From Mageeibacillus sp. UBA5436 (GTDB taxonomy: Bacteria; Bacillota; Clostridia; Saccharofermentanales; DTU023): a stretch of 46,398 nt of DNA. The stretch spans positions 7,737-54,134 of the forward strand of contig DIRM01000048.1 of assembly GCA_002427545.1 (NCBI GenBank). The letters run 5' to 3'. A program made the translations under genes and the position numbers. Position 1 is the stretch's first letter. Each line of letters opens with the position of its first letter. The notes under the pieces are model-generated. The model was not told the origin of the DNA. It ran no database searches and was given only the letters and a program-made list of their open reading frames with translations. Shown piece by piece: positions 1 to 8,669 of this stretch.

Positions 1-914
1 CTTTCTTTAATTGATAACCTTTTATTCCCAAAAACGATATCTTTAGATTCCATGTATTGATGCATTTGATTAGGGCTTAATTCTAATAATTCTGGATTTT
101 CTAAAAGACGATCAAAAATGCTCAATGATTTTATCAAATAATAGCCGTCACAAATTCTTTCATCAATGGTAAACGCAATATCCATAACCTCTTGCCAAAT
201 GATTTCATCGTTTTTGCCACGTGTGGGATGATCAAACATTTTTCCTAAGGTCATAAAAATCGAATTTGTTCCAAATTCATATAAATGATGTAAAGGCGCA
301 TGTCCGCCAATACTGCCTAAATGAGACAAAAAAACAGAAGAGTAGAAGGGAATGGTATCAGTTATTGTTTTTGGTAAGAAACCATGAAAATCAGCCCAAC
401 GTAGGAACGAGGCGACAAACCGAACAAACCAACGTGGTGTCTTGGTGAAAAAGTGTATTAATTTATCATCGCTCTTTATTTCTTGCTGTTTTTTAATGAT
501 ATCGATTTGTTCTCGCATTTTGCTGGCAATAGAAAAAATATTATCATCTTTATCCATTGAAACTTTAGCAATTGATTCATAGGCTTGATCCGATAAATCT
601 AATTTTACAGCATAAAGTGCTTCATAACCATTGTGTTCATAAATACGTCTGCCGGCAATGTAGCGATTAAGATGTGGCCTCAAAACAAGAATATGTAAAA
701 CAGCCGCCGTAATAACATTAAATATCGTTATTCTATTACCTAGTTTTCTCTGTTTTTTAATATAATCTTTAATAGGTTTAATATTGACCGTATCTTGATA
801 AAAAATAATCGATTCACTACGGCTTCTCATAACATAGGGCATGATATGATTCATGGGATCTCCATCTTTAATTAATGTCCCATCTTTTCGTTTTTTCCCA
901 AATATAAAAGCCAT
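1..914 (-). CDS. E2-like (2-oxoacid dehydrogenase acyltransferase catalytic-domain) protein, partial
   Basis: Leftward reading frame of 304 codons that is still open at the left edge, so only the extreme C-terminus is missing. The ATG at 914 has GAGGAG just upstream on the minus strand. The protein begins MAFIFGKKRKDGTLIKDGDP and contains VITAAVLHILVLRPHLNRY, typical of the chloramphenicol acetyltransferase-like fold of E2 enzymes. It has no lipoyl or peripheral-subunit-binding domain at its N-terminus. The place of the catalytic HxxxDG motif reads DERICDGYYL, with Glu252 where active E2 enzymes have His. Stand-alone E2-like proteins of this kind occur in Firmicutes; their substrate is unknown to me. 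It diverges from the M50 protease gene. Acyl transfer by the usual mechanism is doubtful. Confidence 0.8.
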   Translation of the reverse strand, partial: MAFIFGKKRKDGTLIKDGDPMNHIMPYVMRSRSESIIFYQDTVNIKPIKDYIKKQRKLGNRITIFNVITAAVLHILVLRPHLNRYIAGRRIYEHNGYEALYAVKLDLSDQAYESIAKVSMDKDDNIFSIASKMREQIDIIKKQQEIKSDDKLIHFFTKTPRWFVRFVASFLRWADFHGFLPKTITDTIPFYSSVFLSHLGSIGGHAPLHHLYEFGTNSIFMTLGKMFDHPTRGKNDEIIWQEVMDIAFTIDERICDGYYLIKSLSIFDRLLENPELLELSPNQMHQYMESKDIVFGNKRLSIKE

Positions 915-999
915 CACAGTCTCCTCAAACTAAAATTAGCATTTTTAGTATAGCACAAAATATATTATTCACTTTTAGATTATTTTAAATGTTTTTAAA

Positions 1000-1022
1000 T
1001 AATTAATCTTAATGATTAATTA
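1000..1022. promoter_or_regulatory. AT-rich perfect inverted repeat between divergent genes
   Basis: Nine-base arms TAATTAATC (1000-1008) and GATTAATTA (1014-1022) flank a 5-base spacer, in the 205-base gap between two divergent genes. It has no T-run, so it reads better as an operator than a terminator. A possible promoter for the rightward gene follows: TTGAAT at 1055-1060 and an extended -10, TGC plus AATAAT, at 1076-1084. The regulator is unknown. Confidence 0.35.
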
Positions 1023-1119
1023 AATGATACAACTATCATTAAAAAACATAAAAATTGAATTATTAGGTTCGACTATGCAATAATACTTAGTATTATAAAG
1101 GTATTTATCAGAGGGAAAC

Positions 1120-1818
1120 ATGCAAAATTTTAATTTACAACAAACATTAATCCGAATTTTAGTACTGACATTATCATTATCGATTCATGAATATTCGCAT
1201 GCTAGAATGGCTTATCATTTAGGCGATGATACTGCAGCAAGGCAGGGTCGCTTAACCTTAAATCCAACTGCACATATTGATTTATTTGGAGCATTAGCTT
1301 TTATTTTAATTGGCTTTGGTTGGGCAAAACCTGTTCCAGTCAATTCATCTCGTTTTTCACGTGATAAGGTTAAAAGTGCACGATCTGGTATGATGAAAGT
1401 AGCCTTAGCAGGGCCAGTTTCAAATTTGATTTTGTCATTTTTTATGAATGTTATTTTGCAAATTATCATTTTAATATTAACGATTGCAAATAAAACATCC
1501 TTACTAAATAATACGGTGATATCTTTATTAATTTTGATTCTTAATTCTTTTATTTATTCAAATATCTATTTGGCAATTTTTAATATGCTACCGATTCCAC
1601 CATTAGATGGTTCTAATGTCTTAGGTGCAGTATTGTCAGATAAAGCTTATTATAAATACATAAAAATACAAAAATATTCTGGTATCATCATGTTGCTATT
1701 AGTATTTTTTGGTGGGAGTATTCTTAGTACAATAATGAGATATATTTCTATTCCTATTCAATATATTTTATTATATCCAGTAAATTTACTATTTTCATTT
1801 TTAGGTGGTCTGTTTTAA
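1120..1818 (+). CDS. Site-2 protease family (M50) membrane metalloprotease
   Basis: A 232-residue polytopic membrane protein of the M50B group, the small YwhC-like type without a PDZ domain. The zinc-binding HEYSH motif is at residues 23-27 inside the first membrane segment. The second conserved element, NMLPIPPLDG (residues 155-164), supplies the Asp ligand. Hydrophobic segments lie near 10-30, 60-75, 95-125, 130-160 and 185-230. GAGGG lies 6 bases before the ATG. It cleaves membrane-embedded substrates, but which ones cannot be told from the sequence. The next gene, scpA, starts 4 bases after its stop, so the two are probably co-transcribed; M50 genes beside scpAB are common in Firmicutes. 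A second, larger M50 protease (RseP type) is encoded at 13770. Confidence 0.88.
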   Translation: MQNFNLQQTLIRILVLTLSLSIHEYSHARMAYHLGDDTAARQGRLTLNPTAHIDLFGALAFILIGFGWAKPVPVNSSRFSRDKVKSARSGMMKVALAGPVSNLILSFFMNVILQIIILILTIANKTSLLNNTVISLLILILNSFIYSNIYLAIFNMLPIPPLDGSNVLGAVLSDKAYYKYIKIQKYSGIIMLLLVFFGGSILSTIMRYISIPIQYILLYPVNLLFSFLGGLF

Positions 1819-1822
1819 ATAA

Positions 1823-2653
1823 ATGCAAAATTTTTTAAATATCAATATAGATGAATATGAAAGCCCATTAGATTTAATTTATCATTTGATTGAATTAAAT
1901 CATATTGATATTTACGATATTCCTATTTTTGATATAACTGAACAATATTTATCTATTCTACAAACAAGTTCATTTGATCAGTCTAATATGGAATTAGCTA
2001 GTGAGTTTTTATTAATGGCAGCTACTTTAATGCAAATTAAATCACGCATGTTATTGCCTGAAGTCATTTCTGATGAAATAGATATAGAGGAAAATGATCC
2101 ACGTGAAGAATTAGTTCTGAGATTATTAGCTTATCGTCGCAATAAATATATGGCAAAAGAATTAGAAAAAAAGTTTGAAATCAATAAAGGATTTTATTTG
2201 AAAAATAGTTCTTCGCCACAAAGTTTAGGCCTAGATATAGAGATTATTGAAGATAAACTTAATCAAAATAAGTTCTTAGAATCGTTAGAGCGATTAAAAA
2301 GAAAAAATGCTTTGCGTTTTAATAGCCAAAATCTTAGAATAAAACAACTATTAAAAAGACAAAAATTTTCAGTTAAAGATAAAATGTTAGAAATAATTGA
2401 TAAAGTGTTCCATAAAACACGTTTATTCTTTTCTGAATTATTTCCATTATCTAAAAGCTCTAAATCGGAGAGAATTTCTGGCTTTTTGGCTATTTTAGAA
2501 TTGATTAGACAAGATAAAATTATTGTAAAACAATCAGAACCTTTTTCGGTTATGATGATTGAATTAGAAGAGAATATAGATCAACAATTATTAAATAATG
2601 TTAAAGTCGAAGATATTATCAATACCAATGAAGAAGAATTCGATATTGTTTAA
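1823..2653 (+). CDS. scpA: Segregation and condensation protein A
   Basis: A 276-residue ScpA, the kleisin subunit that bridges the two heads of the SMC dimer and works with ScpB in chromosome condensation and segregation. The N-terminal signature YESPLDLIYHLIE, the helix FLLMAATLMQIKSRMLLPE and the C-terminal winged-helix part (SGFLAILELIRQDKI) are all present. Length is normal for the family. The ATG follows the upstream stop by 4 bases with no evident Shine-Dalgarno sequence, so translation may depend on the preceding gene. scpB follows after 54 bases. No smc gene lies in the window. Confidence 0.93.
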   Translation: MQNFLNINIDEYESPLDLIYHLIELNHIDIYDIPIFDITEQYLSILQTSSFDQSNMELASEFLLMAATLMQIKSRMLLPEVISDEIDIEENDPREELVLRLLAYRRNKYMAKELEKKFEINKGFYLKNSSSPQSLGLDIEIIEDKLNQNKFLESLERLKRKNALRFNSQNLRIKQLLKRQKFSVKDKMLEIIDKVFHKTRLFFSELFPLSKSSKSERISGFLAILELIRQDKIIVKQSEPFSVMMIELEENIDQQLLNNVKVEDIINTNEEEFDIV

Positions 2654-2707
2654 AATAATGAATGATATAAAATCATAATAAATCTCGGAAAATTACAATA
2701 TATTAAA

Positions 2708-3283
2708 ATGAAAGTAATAGATATGCAAAATGATTCTCAATATATGGCAATAATTGAAGCTGTATTATATGCAGCAGGTGATCCCATTAGTATTAAAAGT
2801 CTTATGGAAATCACAGAATTAAATGAGATTCAATTACTTGATTTAAGTCAAAAATTATCTGAAAAATATGAAAAACAAGAGGATTCTGGCTTATGTTTAA
2901 GACGCATAGAAGATAAACTTTGCTTAACCACAAAAAAAGAATATCGAGAATATTTAGCAAGATTGTTTAGACCTGAACATTTACCAGCGCTTTCAAATGC
3001 GGCATATGAAACTTTGGCTGCAATCGCTTATAATCAACCTGTTACTAAATCTCAAATTGAATTAATTAGAGGAGTAAATTCTGATCAATTGGTAAATCGA
3101 CTTGTTGATAGAGGTTATGTAATTGAAAAAGGAAATCTTGATTTGCCTGGCAAGCCTGCGGTTTTTGGTACAACTGAGAAATTTTTATTGGAATTAGGTC
3201 TAAACTCAGCTACAGATTTGCCGAATATTAATTTATTAATGTATGACACAATTGAACATTTACAAAATGAGGGTGATGAATGA
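2708..3283 (+). CDS. scpB: Segregation and condensation protein B
   Basis: A 191-residue ScpB with tandem winged-helix domains; it dimerises and loads on ScpA in the SMC-ScpAB complex. Recognisable elements are IIEAVLYAAGDPIS near the N-terminus, LSNAAYETLAAIAYNQPVTK and the IRGVNSD segment in the middle, and DLPGKPAVFGTTEKFL towards the C-terminus. The exact start is uncertain: ATG at 2708, 2723 and 2744 are in frame, none with a strong Shine-Dalgarno sequence, and the family consensus would fit 2723 or 2744 as well. Its last codons overlap cmk by four bases (ATGA), indicating translational coupling. Confidence 0.92.
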   Translation: MKVIDMQNDSQYMAIIEAVLYAAGDPISIKSLMEITELNEIQLLDLSQKLSEKYEKQEDSGLCLRRIEDKLCLTTKKEYREYLARLFRPEHLPALSNAAYETLAAIAYNQPVTKSQIELIRGVNSDQLVNRLVDRGYVIEKGNLDLPGKPAVFGTTEKFLLELGLNSATDLPNINLLMYDTIEHLQNEGDE

Positions 3284-3975
3284 TGAAAAAGAATTTTTCA
3301 ATTGCTATTGACGGACCTTCTGGAGCAGGGAAGAGCACAATTGCAAAAACCTTAGCAAAAGAACTAAACATTATGTATTTAGACACAGGGGCTCTATTTC
3401 GAGCTTTAGCATATCAAGCTTTAGAATGGGATATTAATCCCCAAGATGAGAAAGCTGTCAGCGAGTTTTTACAAAATGCAGACCTCGATATAAAATTTAT
3501 TAATCAAGAACAAAGGGTTTTGATTAATGAAGAAGATGTTACAGATTATATTCGTAGTGAGGCTGTATCAATTGCTGCTTCTGATATTTCTGTTCATCCC
3601 ATTATTAGAAATTATATTTTAATAAAAGAAAGAGAACTAGCTGCAAAAGAATCCTTTATCTTGGATGGCCGAGATATAGGTACTGTCGTATTACCTGATG
3701 CTGAAGTGAAAATATTTTTATCAGCCTCACCCGAAATTAGAGCCAAAAGAAGATTGATTGATCTGCAAAAGAAATCAAAAGAATCTGTGGAATATGATCA
3801 AGTTTTGGCCGATATTATTAAAAGAGACAAACAAGATTCTAGTCGAGAAACAGCACCTACTAAAAAAGCAGATGATGCGATTTATATCGATTCTGGTGAA
3901 TTGACTTTAGAAGAAACCGTTAATAAGGTCAAAGAAATAATTATAAAAAAATTAATTTTAGATAAGGATAAATAA
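3280..3975 (+). CDS. cmk: Cytidylate kinase
   Basis: A 231-residue (d)CMP kinase that phosphorylates CMP and dCMP with ATP to feed CTP, dCTP and phospholipid synthesis. The Walker A loop GPSGAGKST is at residues 12-20, followed by YLDTGALFRALA (NMP-binding) and LDGRDIGTVVLPDAEVKIFL. The lid region includes KRDKQDSSRETAP. Length fits the family. The start overlaps the scpB stop, and plsC begins immediately after its own stop. A cmk-plsC-rpsA order is common in Clostridia, where ispH often also appears; ispH is absent here. Confidence 0.95.
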   Translation: MMKKNFSIAIDGPSGAGKSTIAKTLAKELNIMYLDTGALFRALAYQALEWDINPQDEKAVSEFLQNADLDIKFINQEQRVLINEEDVTDYIRSEAVSIAASDISVHPIIRNYILIKERELAAKESFILDGRDIGTVVLPDAEVKIFLSASPEIRAKRRLIDLQKKSKESVEYDQVLADIIKRDKQDSSRETAPTKKADDAIYIDSGELTLEETVNKVKEIIIKKLILDKDK

Positions 3976-4647
3976 ATGCGGAATCAGGAAAATTACAAGT
4001 ATTATGCAAAGTCAGCTGATACCAATGAAATTTCGAGAGGGACACGGATTTTTATTAAAGTAGCCGCTTTTTTACTTAAAATTCTTTTTCGACCTGTATA
4101 TCATAATTTGCATTATATTCCAGACAAAAATGAATTAGGTGAAGGCTATTTTATTACTGCAAATCATTATTCAAATTTTGATCCTGTTTTATTGCATATT
4201 ACAATACCAGATTACGTTTATTGGGTTTCTAAAAAAGAATTATTCCAAAATAAATTTTTAGCAAAACTTTTCACTTCTTTAAAAATGATTCCTTTAGATC
4301 GTGAACATACTGACATCAATGCGATTAAAACAATTATTTCCTATGTTAAAGAAAATAAAATTATTGGAATTTTTCCGCAGGGAACAAAAGTCAAGAAAAA
4401 TAATTATGAAGAAATTTTACCAAAGGCTGGCGTTGCTTCTATTTGTATGCGTTATAAATCAACAATTTTACCAGTTTACTGTGATTCTCCTTATAAAATA
4501 TTTAGAAAGAATCATTTTTATTTTGGCGCTCCATACTGTCTTAACCCAAATTTTAAAGCTGAAAATAGAACGGAACAACATCAAATATTAGTTAATGAAA
4601 TGTTAAGAAGAAGTTATCATATAGTAGGATTATCCTATTTTGAATGA
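3976..4647 (+). CDS. plsC: 1-acyl-sn-glycerol-3-phosphate acyltransferase
   Basis: A 223-residue lysophosphatidic acid acyltransferase that adds the second acyl chain to make phosphatidic acid at the membrane. The catalytic NHxxxxD motif is NHYSNFD, with His64 and Asp69. The substrate-binding FPEGTR motif appears as FPQGTK, a Glu-to-Gln variant also found in some Firmicutes homologues as far as I recall. A hydrophobic N-terminal stretch (FIKVAAFLLKILF) anchors it. The ATG directly follows the cmk stop codon with no obvious Shine-Dalgarno sequence. Its product is the substrate of CdsA, encoded at 11597. Confidence 0.88.
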   Translation: MRNQENYKYYAKSADTNEISRGTRIFIKVAAFLLKILFRPVYHNLHYIPDKNELGEGYFITANHYSNFDPVLLHITIPDYVYWVSKKELFQNKFLAKLFTSLKMIPLDREHTDINAIKTIISYVKENKIIGIFPQGTKVKKNNYEEILPKAGVASICMRYKSTILPVYCDSPYKIFRKNHFYFGAPYCLNPNFKAENRTEQHQILVNEMLRRSYHIVGLSYFE

Positions 4648-4685
4648 ATTTCTTGTGTAAAGCGCGTAAATATGCATGTTTAGCA

Positions 4686-4713
4686 TTGCATTAATTGCTT
4701 ACTTTGTTACAAT
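4686..4713 (+). promoter_or_regulatory. Sigma-A-type promoter for the S1-like gene
   Basis: TTGCAT (4686-4691), a 16-base spacer and TACAAT (4708-4713) lie in the gap between plsC and the S1-like gene. A strong Shine-Dalgarno sequence (GGGGAGGA) follows, 35 bases upstream of the gene start being the expected leader length. Confidence 0.6.
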
Positions 4714-4748
4714 AGCAATTAGAGAAATTTTGGGGAGGAATCCAGATA

Positions 4749-6299
4749 ATGACAGAACAGCAAGGTTTATTTGATAACCAGCAGGAAGAAAACATCGTTC
4801 AACCTACAGAAGAAAATATTGTAGATGAGCAAGTAAATGAAGAAACAACCGTTAAAGAAGAAAATATTGAGTCTTCAGAACCAAAAGAAGAAGAATTAAA
4901 AACTTCAGAGGTTCCAGAGGTTGAGGTATTAACTTTAGAAGATGTTGAAGAAACACCAGCAGAAGTAAATAAACCAGAAATCTTATTAAAAGATGATGGC
5001 GATATTGATTTTGAGAATTTTATTGACAGTATTCCTGAATTAAAAAGAGGAATGACTGTAACAGGCACTATCACAGATTATGATGATGAATATGTCTATG
5101 TTAATGTCGGTGTTAAATCTGAAGGTAAAGTAAGAATCCATGAATTCAAAGGCGATCCTGATTTTGATTTGGAAAAAGCAAAAAAAGAGAATATGCCAAT
5201 TGAGGTTTATGTTCGTAAAATACATACATCAGATGCAGGAACAGAAATTGAATTATCAAAATCAAGAGTAGATTTTAACAAACATAAAGAAATTGTTGAA
5301 CAAGCTTTTAAAGATAAAACACCTTTATTAGTAAAAGTAACAAATGTTGTTAAAGATGGTGTTATTTGTTCCTTTGGTAGTGTTGATATGTACATTCATA
5401 GAACACAACTTGAATTAGAAATTGTTGATGATTTAACTCCTTACTTAAATCAAGAGCTTGAAGTATTGGTAACACAATTTGATTCTTCTAGAAGAAGATT
5501 ACGTGTTTCTGCATCCAGAAGAAGCTTATTACAACGTAAACGTCGTGATAGTGCTAAAGCTTTATGGGACAATATTGAAGTTAATAAAGAATATGAAGGC
5601 GTTGTACGTAATTTAACTGATTTTGGTGCTTTCGTTGATATTGGTGGAGTTGATGGTTTAGTTCATATTAGTGAATTATCCTGGAAAAGAATTGATAAAC
5701 CATCTGATGTTGTTTCGGTTGGCGATCATATCAATGTCTATGTCATGGATTTTGATAAAGATAAAAATCGCGTTTCACTTGGTTTCAAACGTCCAGAAAA
5801 TAACCCATATCGTGATTTAGAAGAACGTTTCCCAGTGGGTTCAATTGTTCGTGGTGTTGTCGTTAGAATTTTCCCGTTTGGTGCATTTGTTGAAATCGCT
5901 CCAGGAGTTGATGCTCTTTGTCATATTTCACAAATTTCTGATTATCGCTTGAATAGACCAGAAGATGTTTTACAAGAAGGCATGGAAGTTGATGCTAGAG
6001 TACTTGATGTCAACCAAGCAGAACGTAAAATTTCTATTAGTATTCGCGAAGTTGAGCCTATCAATCCAGAAAATGTTGAAGATTTACAACAACAAGCTCC
6101 TAGACGTAAACGTCGTCCACGTCGTGAACAACAAGAAAAACAAGAAAACCAAGTTGAGAATGACTCAGAAACAACAAATGTTTATGTTGATTCTGCCTCT
6201 AGAACTTCAACTTTATCATCTGTAGCTGATATTACTTATTCTGATGAATATAAAGAAAATCAAGAAGATGATGAAAATCAAGATGAAATCGAAGAATAG
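4749..6299 (+). CDS. rpsA: S1 RNA-binding domain protein (ribosomal protein S1 homologue)
   Basis: A 516-residue protein with a very acidic N-terminal 95 residues, four S1 domains (starting near residues 100, 190, 279 and 362) and a basic then acidic tail (RRKRRPRREQ). Domains 3 and 4 are the best conserved, with DFGAFVDIGGVDGLVHISELSW and PFGAFVEIAPGVDALCHISQ-type sequence. Domain 2 is divergent. Firmicutes S1 homologues with four domains bind mRNA, and their role in initiation is less strict than that of the six-domain E. coli S1. It has its own promoter (4686-4713), a strong Shine-Dalgarno sequence and a terminator (6325-6353), so it is probably monocistronic. Confidence 0.88.
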   Translation: MTEQQGLFDNQQEENIVQPTEENIVDEQVNEETTVKEENIESSEPKEEELKTSEVPEVEVLTLEDVEETPAEVNKPEILLKDDGDIDFENFIDSIPELKRGMTVTGTITDYDDEYVYVNVGVKSEGKVRIHEFKGDPDFDLEKAKKENMPIEVYVRKIHTSDAGTEIELSKSRVDFNKHKEIVEQAFKDKTPLLVKVTNVVKDGVICSFGSVDMYIHRTQLELEIVDDLTPYLNQELEVLVTQFDSSRRRLRVSASRRSLLQRKRRDSAKALWDNIEVNKEYEGVVRNLTDFGAFVDIGGVDGLVHISELSWKRIDKPSDVVSVGDHINVYVMDFDKDKNRVSLGFKRPENNPYRDLEERFPVGSIVRGVVVRIFPFGAFVEIAPGVDALCHISQISDYRLNRPEDVLQEGMEVDARVLDVNQAERKISISIREVEPINPENVEDLQQQAPRRKRRPRREQQEKQENQVENDSETTNVYVDSASRTSTLSSVADITYSDEYKENQEDDENQDEIEE

Positions 6300-6324
6300 T
6301 TTTCATTTTAATTAATTAACTTTC

Positions 6325-6353
6325 AACCGGAGTTCTATAGCTCCGGTTTTTTT
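6325..6353 (+). terminator. Rho-independent terminator after the S1-like gene
   Basis: Perfect 8-base arms AACCGGAG (6325-6332) and CTCCGGTT (6341-6348) with an 8-base loop, running into seven T (6347-6353). Confidence 0.9.
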
Positions 6354-6384
6354 ATCAAATTTTAATAATAATTAAGGAGTTTTT

Positions 6385-7737
6385 ATGAATAATCGCATTC
6401 CTAACGAAGATAGAATAGATGAAATTGCCTTGAAAATGGACAATTATAAAGATGAATTTTTTAAGGATTTATCGACTGTCCTTTCTATACCAAGTGCTAA
6501 TTCACCTGCTGACACAAAATATCCTTATGGTAAAGCTACAGGTGATGCTTTAGATGCTTTTTTAAACATTGCAAAAGAAATGGGCTTTAAAACTAAAAAT
6601 TATGATTATCGTGTCGGTTATGCTGAATTTGGCGAAGGGGAAAAAATGATTGCTGTTTTATGTCATTTAGATGTTGTCCCTGCTGGCGAAGGTTGGTCTG
6701 AAGATCCATTTCAACCAAGATTAATTGAGGGAAAAATTTATAGCAGAGGAGTAGCCGATGATAAGGGTCCTGCTATGGCAAATTTATATGCTATGAAAGC
6801 TTTAAAAGATGAAGGCTTTCAGCCTAATTGCCGTATTCGTTTAATTGTTGGTTTAAATGAAGAAAAAGGCTTTGGTTGCATGAAACATTATCGTCAAATT
6901 GGAGCTGAATTACCTGTGACAGGCTATACTGCAGATGCTGAATTTCCAGCTGTTTTTGCAGAAAAAGGAATTATTCGTATTTCATTTGAAAAAGCCCGAT
7001 TATTAACTGGAAAAGGTACAGAAATTTACAGTTTAAAAGGTGGCGAAGCTGTAAACATGGTTCCTCAAGTTTGCCGCTATAAGATTCAGCAAGATGGAGA
7101 AATCTTATCAGAAAGAGAAATTCTTGGTAAAGCTTCTCATGCTTCAAAACCAGAATTAGGAGAAAATGCAATCGTTAAAGCTCTAAAAACAATTCAACAA
7201 GAGAATGCAGATTTAACGGATACTTTAATTGATTTATATGATCAATTTTTAATTGAACATACAAATGGCAAAGACATGGCTATAGACTGTGAAGATGCAA
7301 GCGGTGCATTAACTATGAATTTAGGCCTAATTGATGTTACACCTGAATCATTAAACTTTACATTAGATATTCGATATCCAGTTTCTGTTGATGGTGAAAC
7401 AATCATCTCTAAGCTTAAAGAAAACATGGAAACTCTGAATATTCAATTGGAAAATTATAATGATGAAGTACCTTTAAATTTAGGACAAGATTCAGATATG
7501 ATCAAATTAGCCATGAAAACTTATAATGATACTATGGGAACGAATGATAAAGCTGTTGCTATGGGTGGCGGAACTTATGCCAGATCGATACCAAATATTT
7601 TTGCATTTGGGGCTGTATTCCCAGGTACACCAGATTCTATGCATCAAGTTAATGAGAATGCATCCCTTAATCATTTATTAGCAGCATCTTATATTTATAA
7701 GGAAACGTTAAAAGCATTTGCACAAAAATTAATATAA
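6385..7737 (+). CDS. pepV: Dipeptidase, M20 family (PepV/Sapep type)
   Basis: A 450-residue zinc dipeptidase of the Sapep/PepV subgroup, cytosolic, releasing amino acids from dipeptides. Metal-site motifs are CHLDVVP (His94, Asp96), GVADDKGP (Asp125), NEEKG (Glu159/160) and DAEFP (Asp184). GKASHASKPELGENA and the GGGTYAR and MHQVNE motifs towards the C-terminus complete the family pattern. The Shine-Dalgarno sequence is AAGGAG, 6 bases before the ATG. It sits alone between a terminator and the rpsB leader. PepV is the best match, but substrate preference cannot be read from sequence. Confidence 0.88.
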   Translation: MNNRIPNEDRIDEIALKMDNYKDEFFKDLSTVLSIPSANSPADTKYPYGKATGDALDAFLNIAKEMGFKTKNYDYRVGYAEFGEGEKMIAVLCHLDVVPAGEGWSEDPFQPRLIEGKIYSRGVADDKGPAMANLYAMKALKDEGFQPNCRIRLIVGLNEEKGFGCMKHYRQIGAELPVTGYTADAEFPAVFAEKGIIRISFEKARLLTGKGTEIYSLKGGEAVNMVPQVCRYKIQQDGEILSEREILGKASHASKPELGENAIVKALKTIQQENADLTDTLIDLYDQFLIEHTNGKDMAIDCEDASGALTMNLGLIDVTPESLNFTLDIRYPVSVDGETIISKLKENMETLNIQLENYNDEVPLNLGQDSDMIKLAMKTYNDTMGTNDKAVAMGGGTYARSIPNIFAFGAVFPGTPDSMHQVNENASLNHLLAASYIYKETLKAFAQKLI

Positions 7738-7764
7738 TGATATATTTGCTAATGCAATACACAC

Positions 7765-7828
7765 GCAAGGTTATTCCTGTTGCCAAATTTTAAGGTAATA
7801 AAGACTTTGCGGAGGAAAAAACAGGAGG
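7765..7828 (+). promoter_or_regulatory. Structured 5' leader of rpsB with alternative pairings over the SD
   Basis: Stem 1: GCAAG (7765-7769) plus TTATTCC (7771-7777) pair with GGTAATAA (7794-7801, one bulged base) and CTTTGC (7805-7810, one bulge). Stem 2: TCCTGTT (7775-7781) is complementary to AACAGGA (7820-7826), which is part of the Shine-Dalgarno region AGGAGG (7823-7828). The two stems share 7775-7777 and cannot both form. Another SD-like GGAGGA lies at 7811-7816. This resembles ribosomal-protein autoregulatory leaders, but I cannot match it to a named family. Confidence 0.45.
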
Positions 7829-7837
7829 AAAATTTGT

Positions 7838-8617
7838 ATGGCTATTATTTCAATGAAACAATTATTAGAGGGTGGTGTTCATTTTGGACATCAAACACGT
7901 CGCTGGAACCCTAAGATGGCGCCTTATATCTTTACAGAGAGAAACGGCATTTACATTATCGACTTACAGCAAACAGTAACAAAGGTTGAGGAAGCTTATA
8001 TGTTCATTCGAGACGTTGCAATGAATAACGGCAATGTTTTGTTTGTTGGTACAAAAAGTCAAGCACAAGAAGCAATCAAAGAAGAAGCTGAACGCTGCAA
8101 TATGTATTATGTAAATAATCGTTGGCTCGGTGGTACTTTAACTAATTATGTTACAATCAAAAAAAGTATTAAACGCTTAAAAGAATTAGAAGCAATGCAA
8201 TATAATGGCATGTTCGATGTGTTACCTAAAAAAGAAGTTGCTCAATTAAATCTGGAAAAAGAAAAATTAGAAGCAAATCTAGGTGGTATTAAAGAAATGC
8301 CAGATTTACCAGATGCTATTTTCATTATTGATCCTAATAAAGAACATATTGCAGTGCACGAAGCTAATCGTTTGAATATTCCAGTAGTTGCTATCGTCGA
8401 TACAAACTGTGATCCGGATCATATTGATTATGTGATACCTGGTAATGATGATGCAATTCGCGCTATTAAATTAATTGTTGCAACGATGGCCAATGCTGTT
8501 TTAGAAGGTAAACAAGGTGTACAAATGGGTGATGTTCCTGAAAATCTTTTAGAACAAGATTCTGATGCTGCAGAAGCAAAAGAAGAAGTTGCAGAAGCTA
8601 CAGATGAATTAATTTAA
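7838..8617 (+). CDS. rpsB: 30S ribosomal protein S2
   Basis: A 259-residue S2, which binds the 30S subunit near the head-body hinge and is needed for S1 association and initiation. Typical segments are LLEGGVHFGHQTRRWNPKM at the N-terminus, GTLTNYVTIKKSIKRL, LPDAIFIIDPNKE and IPVVAIVDTNCDPD. An acidic C-terminal tail (DSDAAEAKEEVAEATDE) is added, as in many Clostridia. The Shine-Dalgarno sequence AGGAGG sits 9 bases upstream, preceded by the potentially regulatory leader at 7765-7828. tsf follows after 52 bases, the classic rpsB-tsf pair. Confidence 0.97.
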   Translation: MAIISMKQLLEGGVHFGHQTRRWNPKMAPYIFTERNGIYIIDLQQTVTKVEEAYMFIRDVAMNNGNVLFVGTKSQAQEAIKEEAERCNMYYVNNRWLGGTLTNYVTIKKSIKRLKELEAMQYNGMFDVLPKKEVAQLNLEKEKLEANLGGIKEMPDLPDAIFIIDPNKEHIAVHEANRLNIPVVAIVDTNCDPDHIDYVIPGNDDAIRAIKLIVATMANAVLEGKQGVQMGDVPENLLEQDSDAAEAKEEVAEATDELI

Positions 8618-8669
8618 TGATTCAAATTATAAACAACTATATATAACGTTATTTTTTTAGGAGGATGAA

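Noticed and set aside
266..448. Rightward 60-residue frame at the left end
   Set aside because: Shadow of the leftward E2-like gene, which has a Shine-Dalgarno sequence and clear protein similarity.
4799..5074. Leftward 91-residue frame inside the S1-like gene
   Set aside because: Ser/Thr-rich shadow of the acidic coding strand with no start context.
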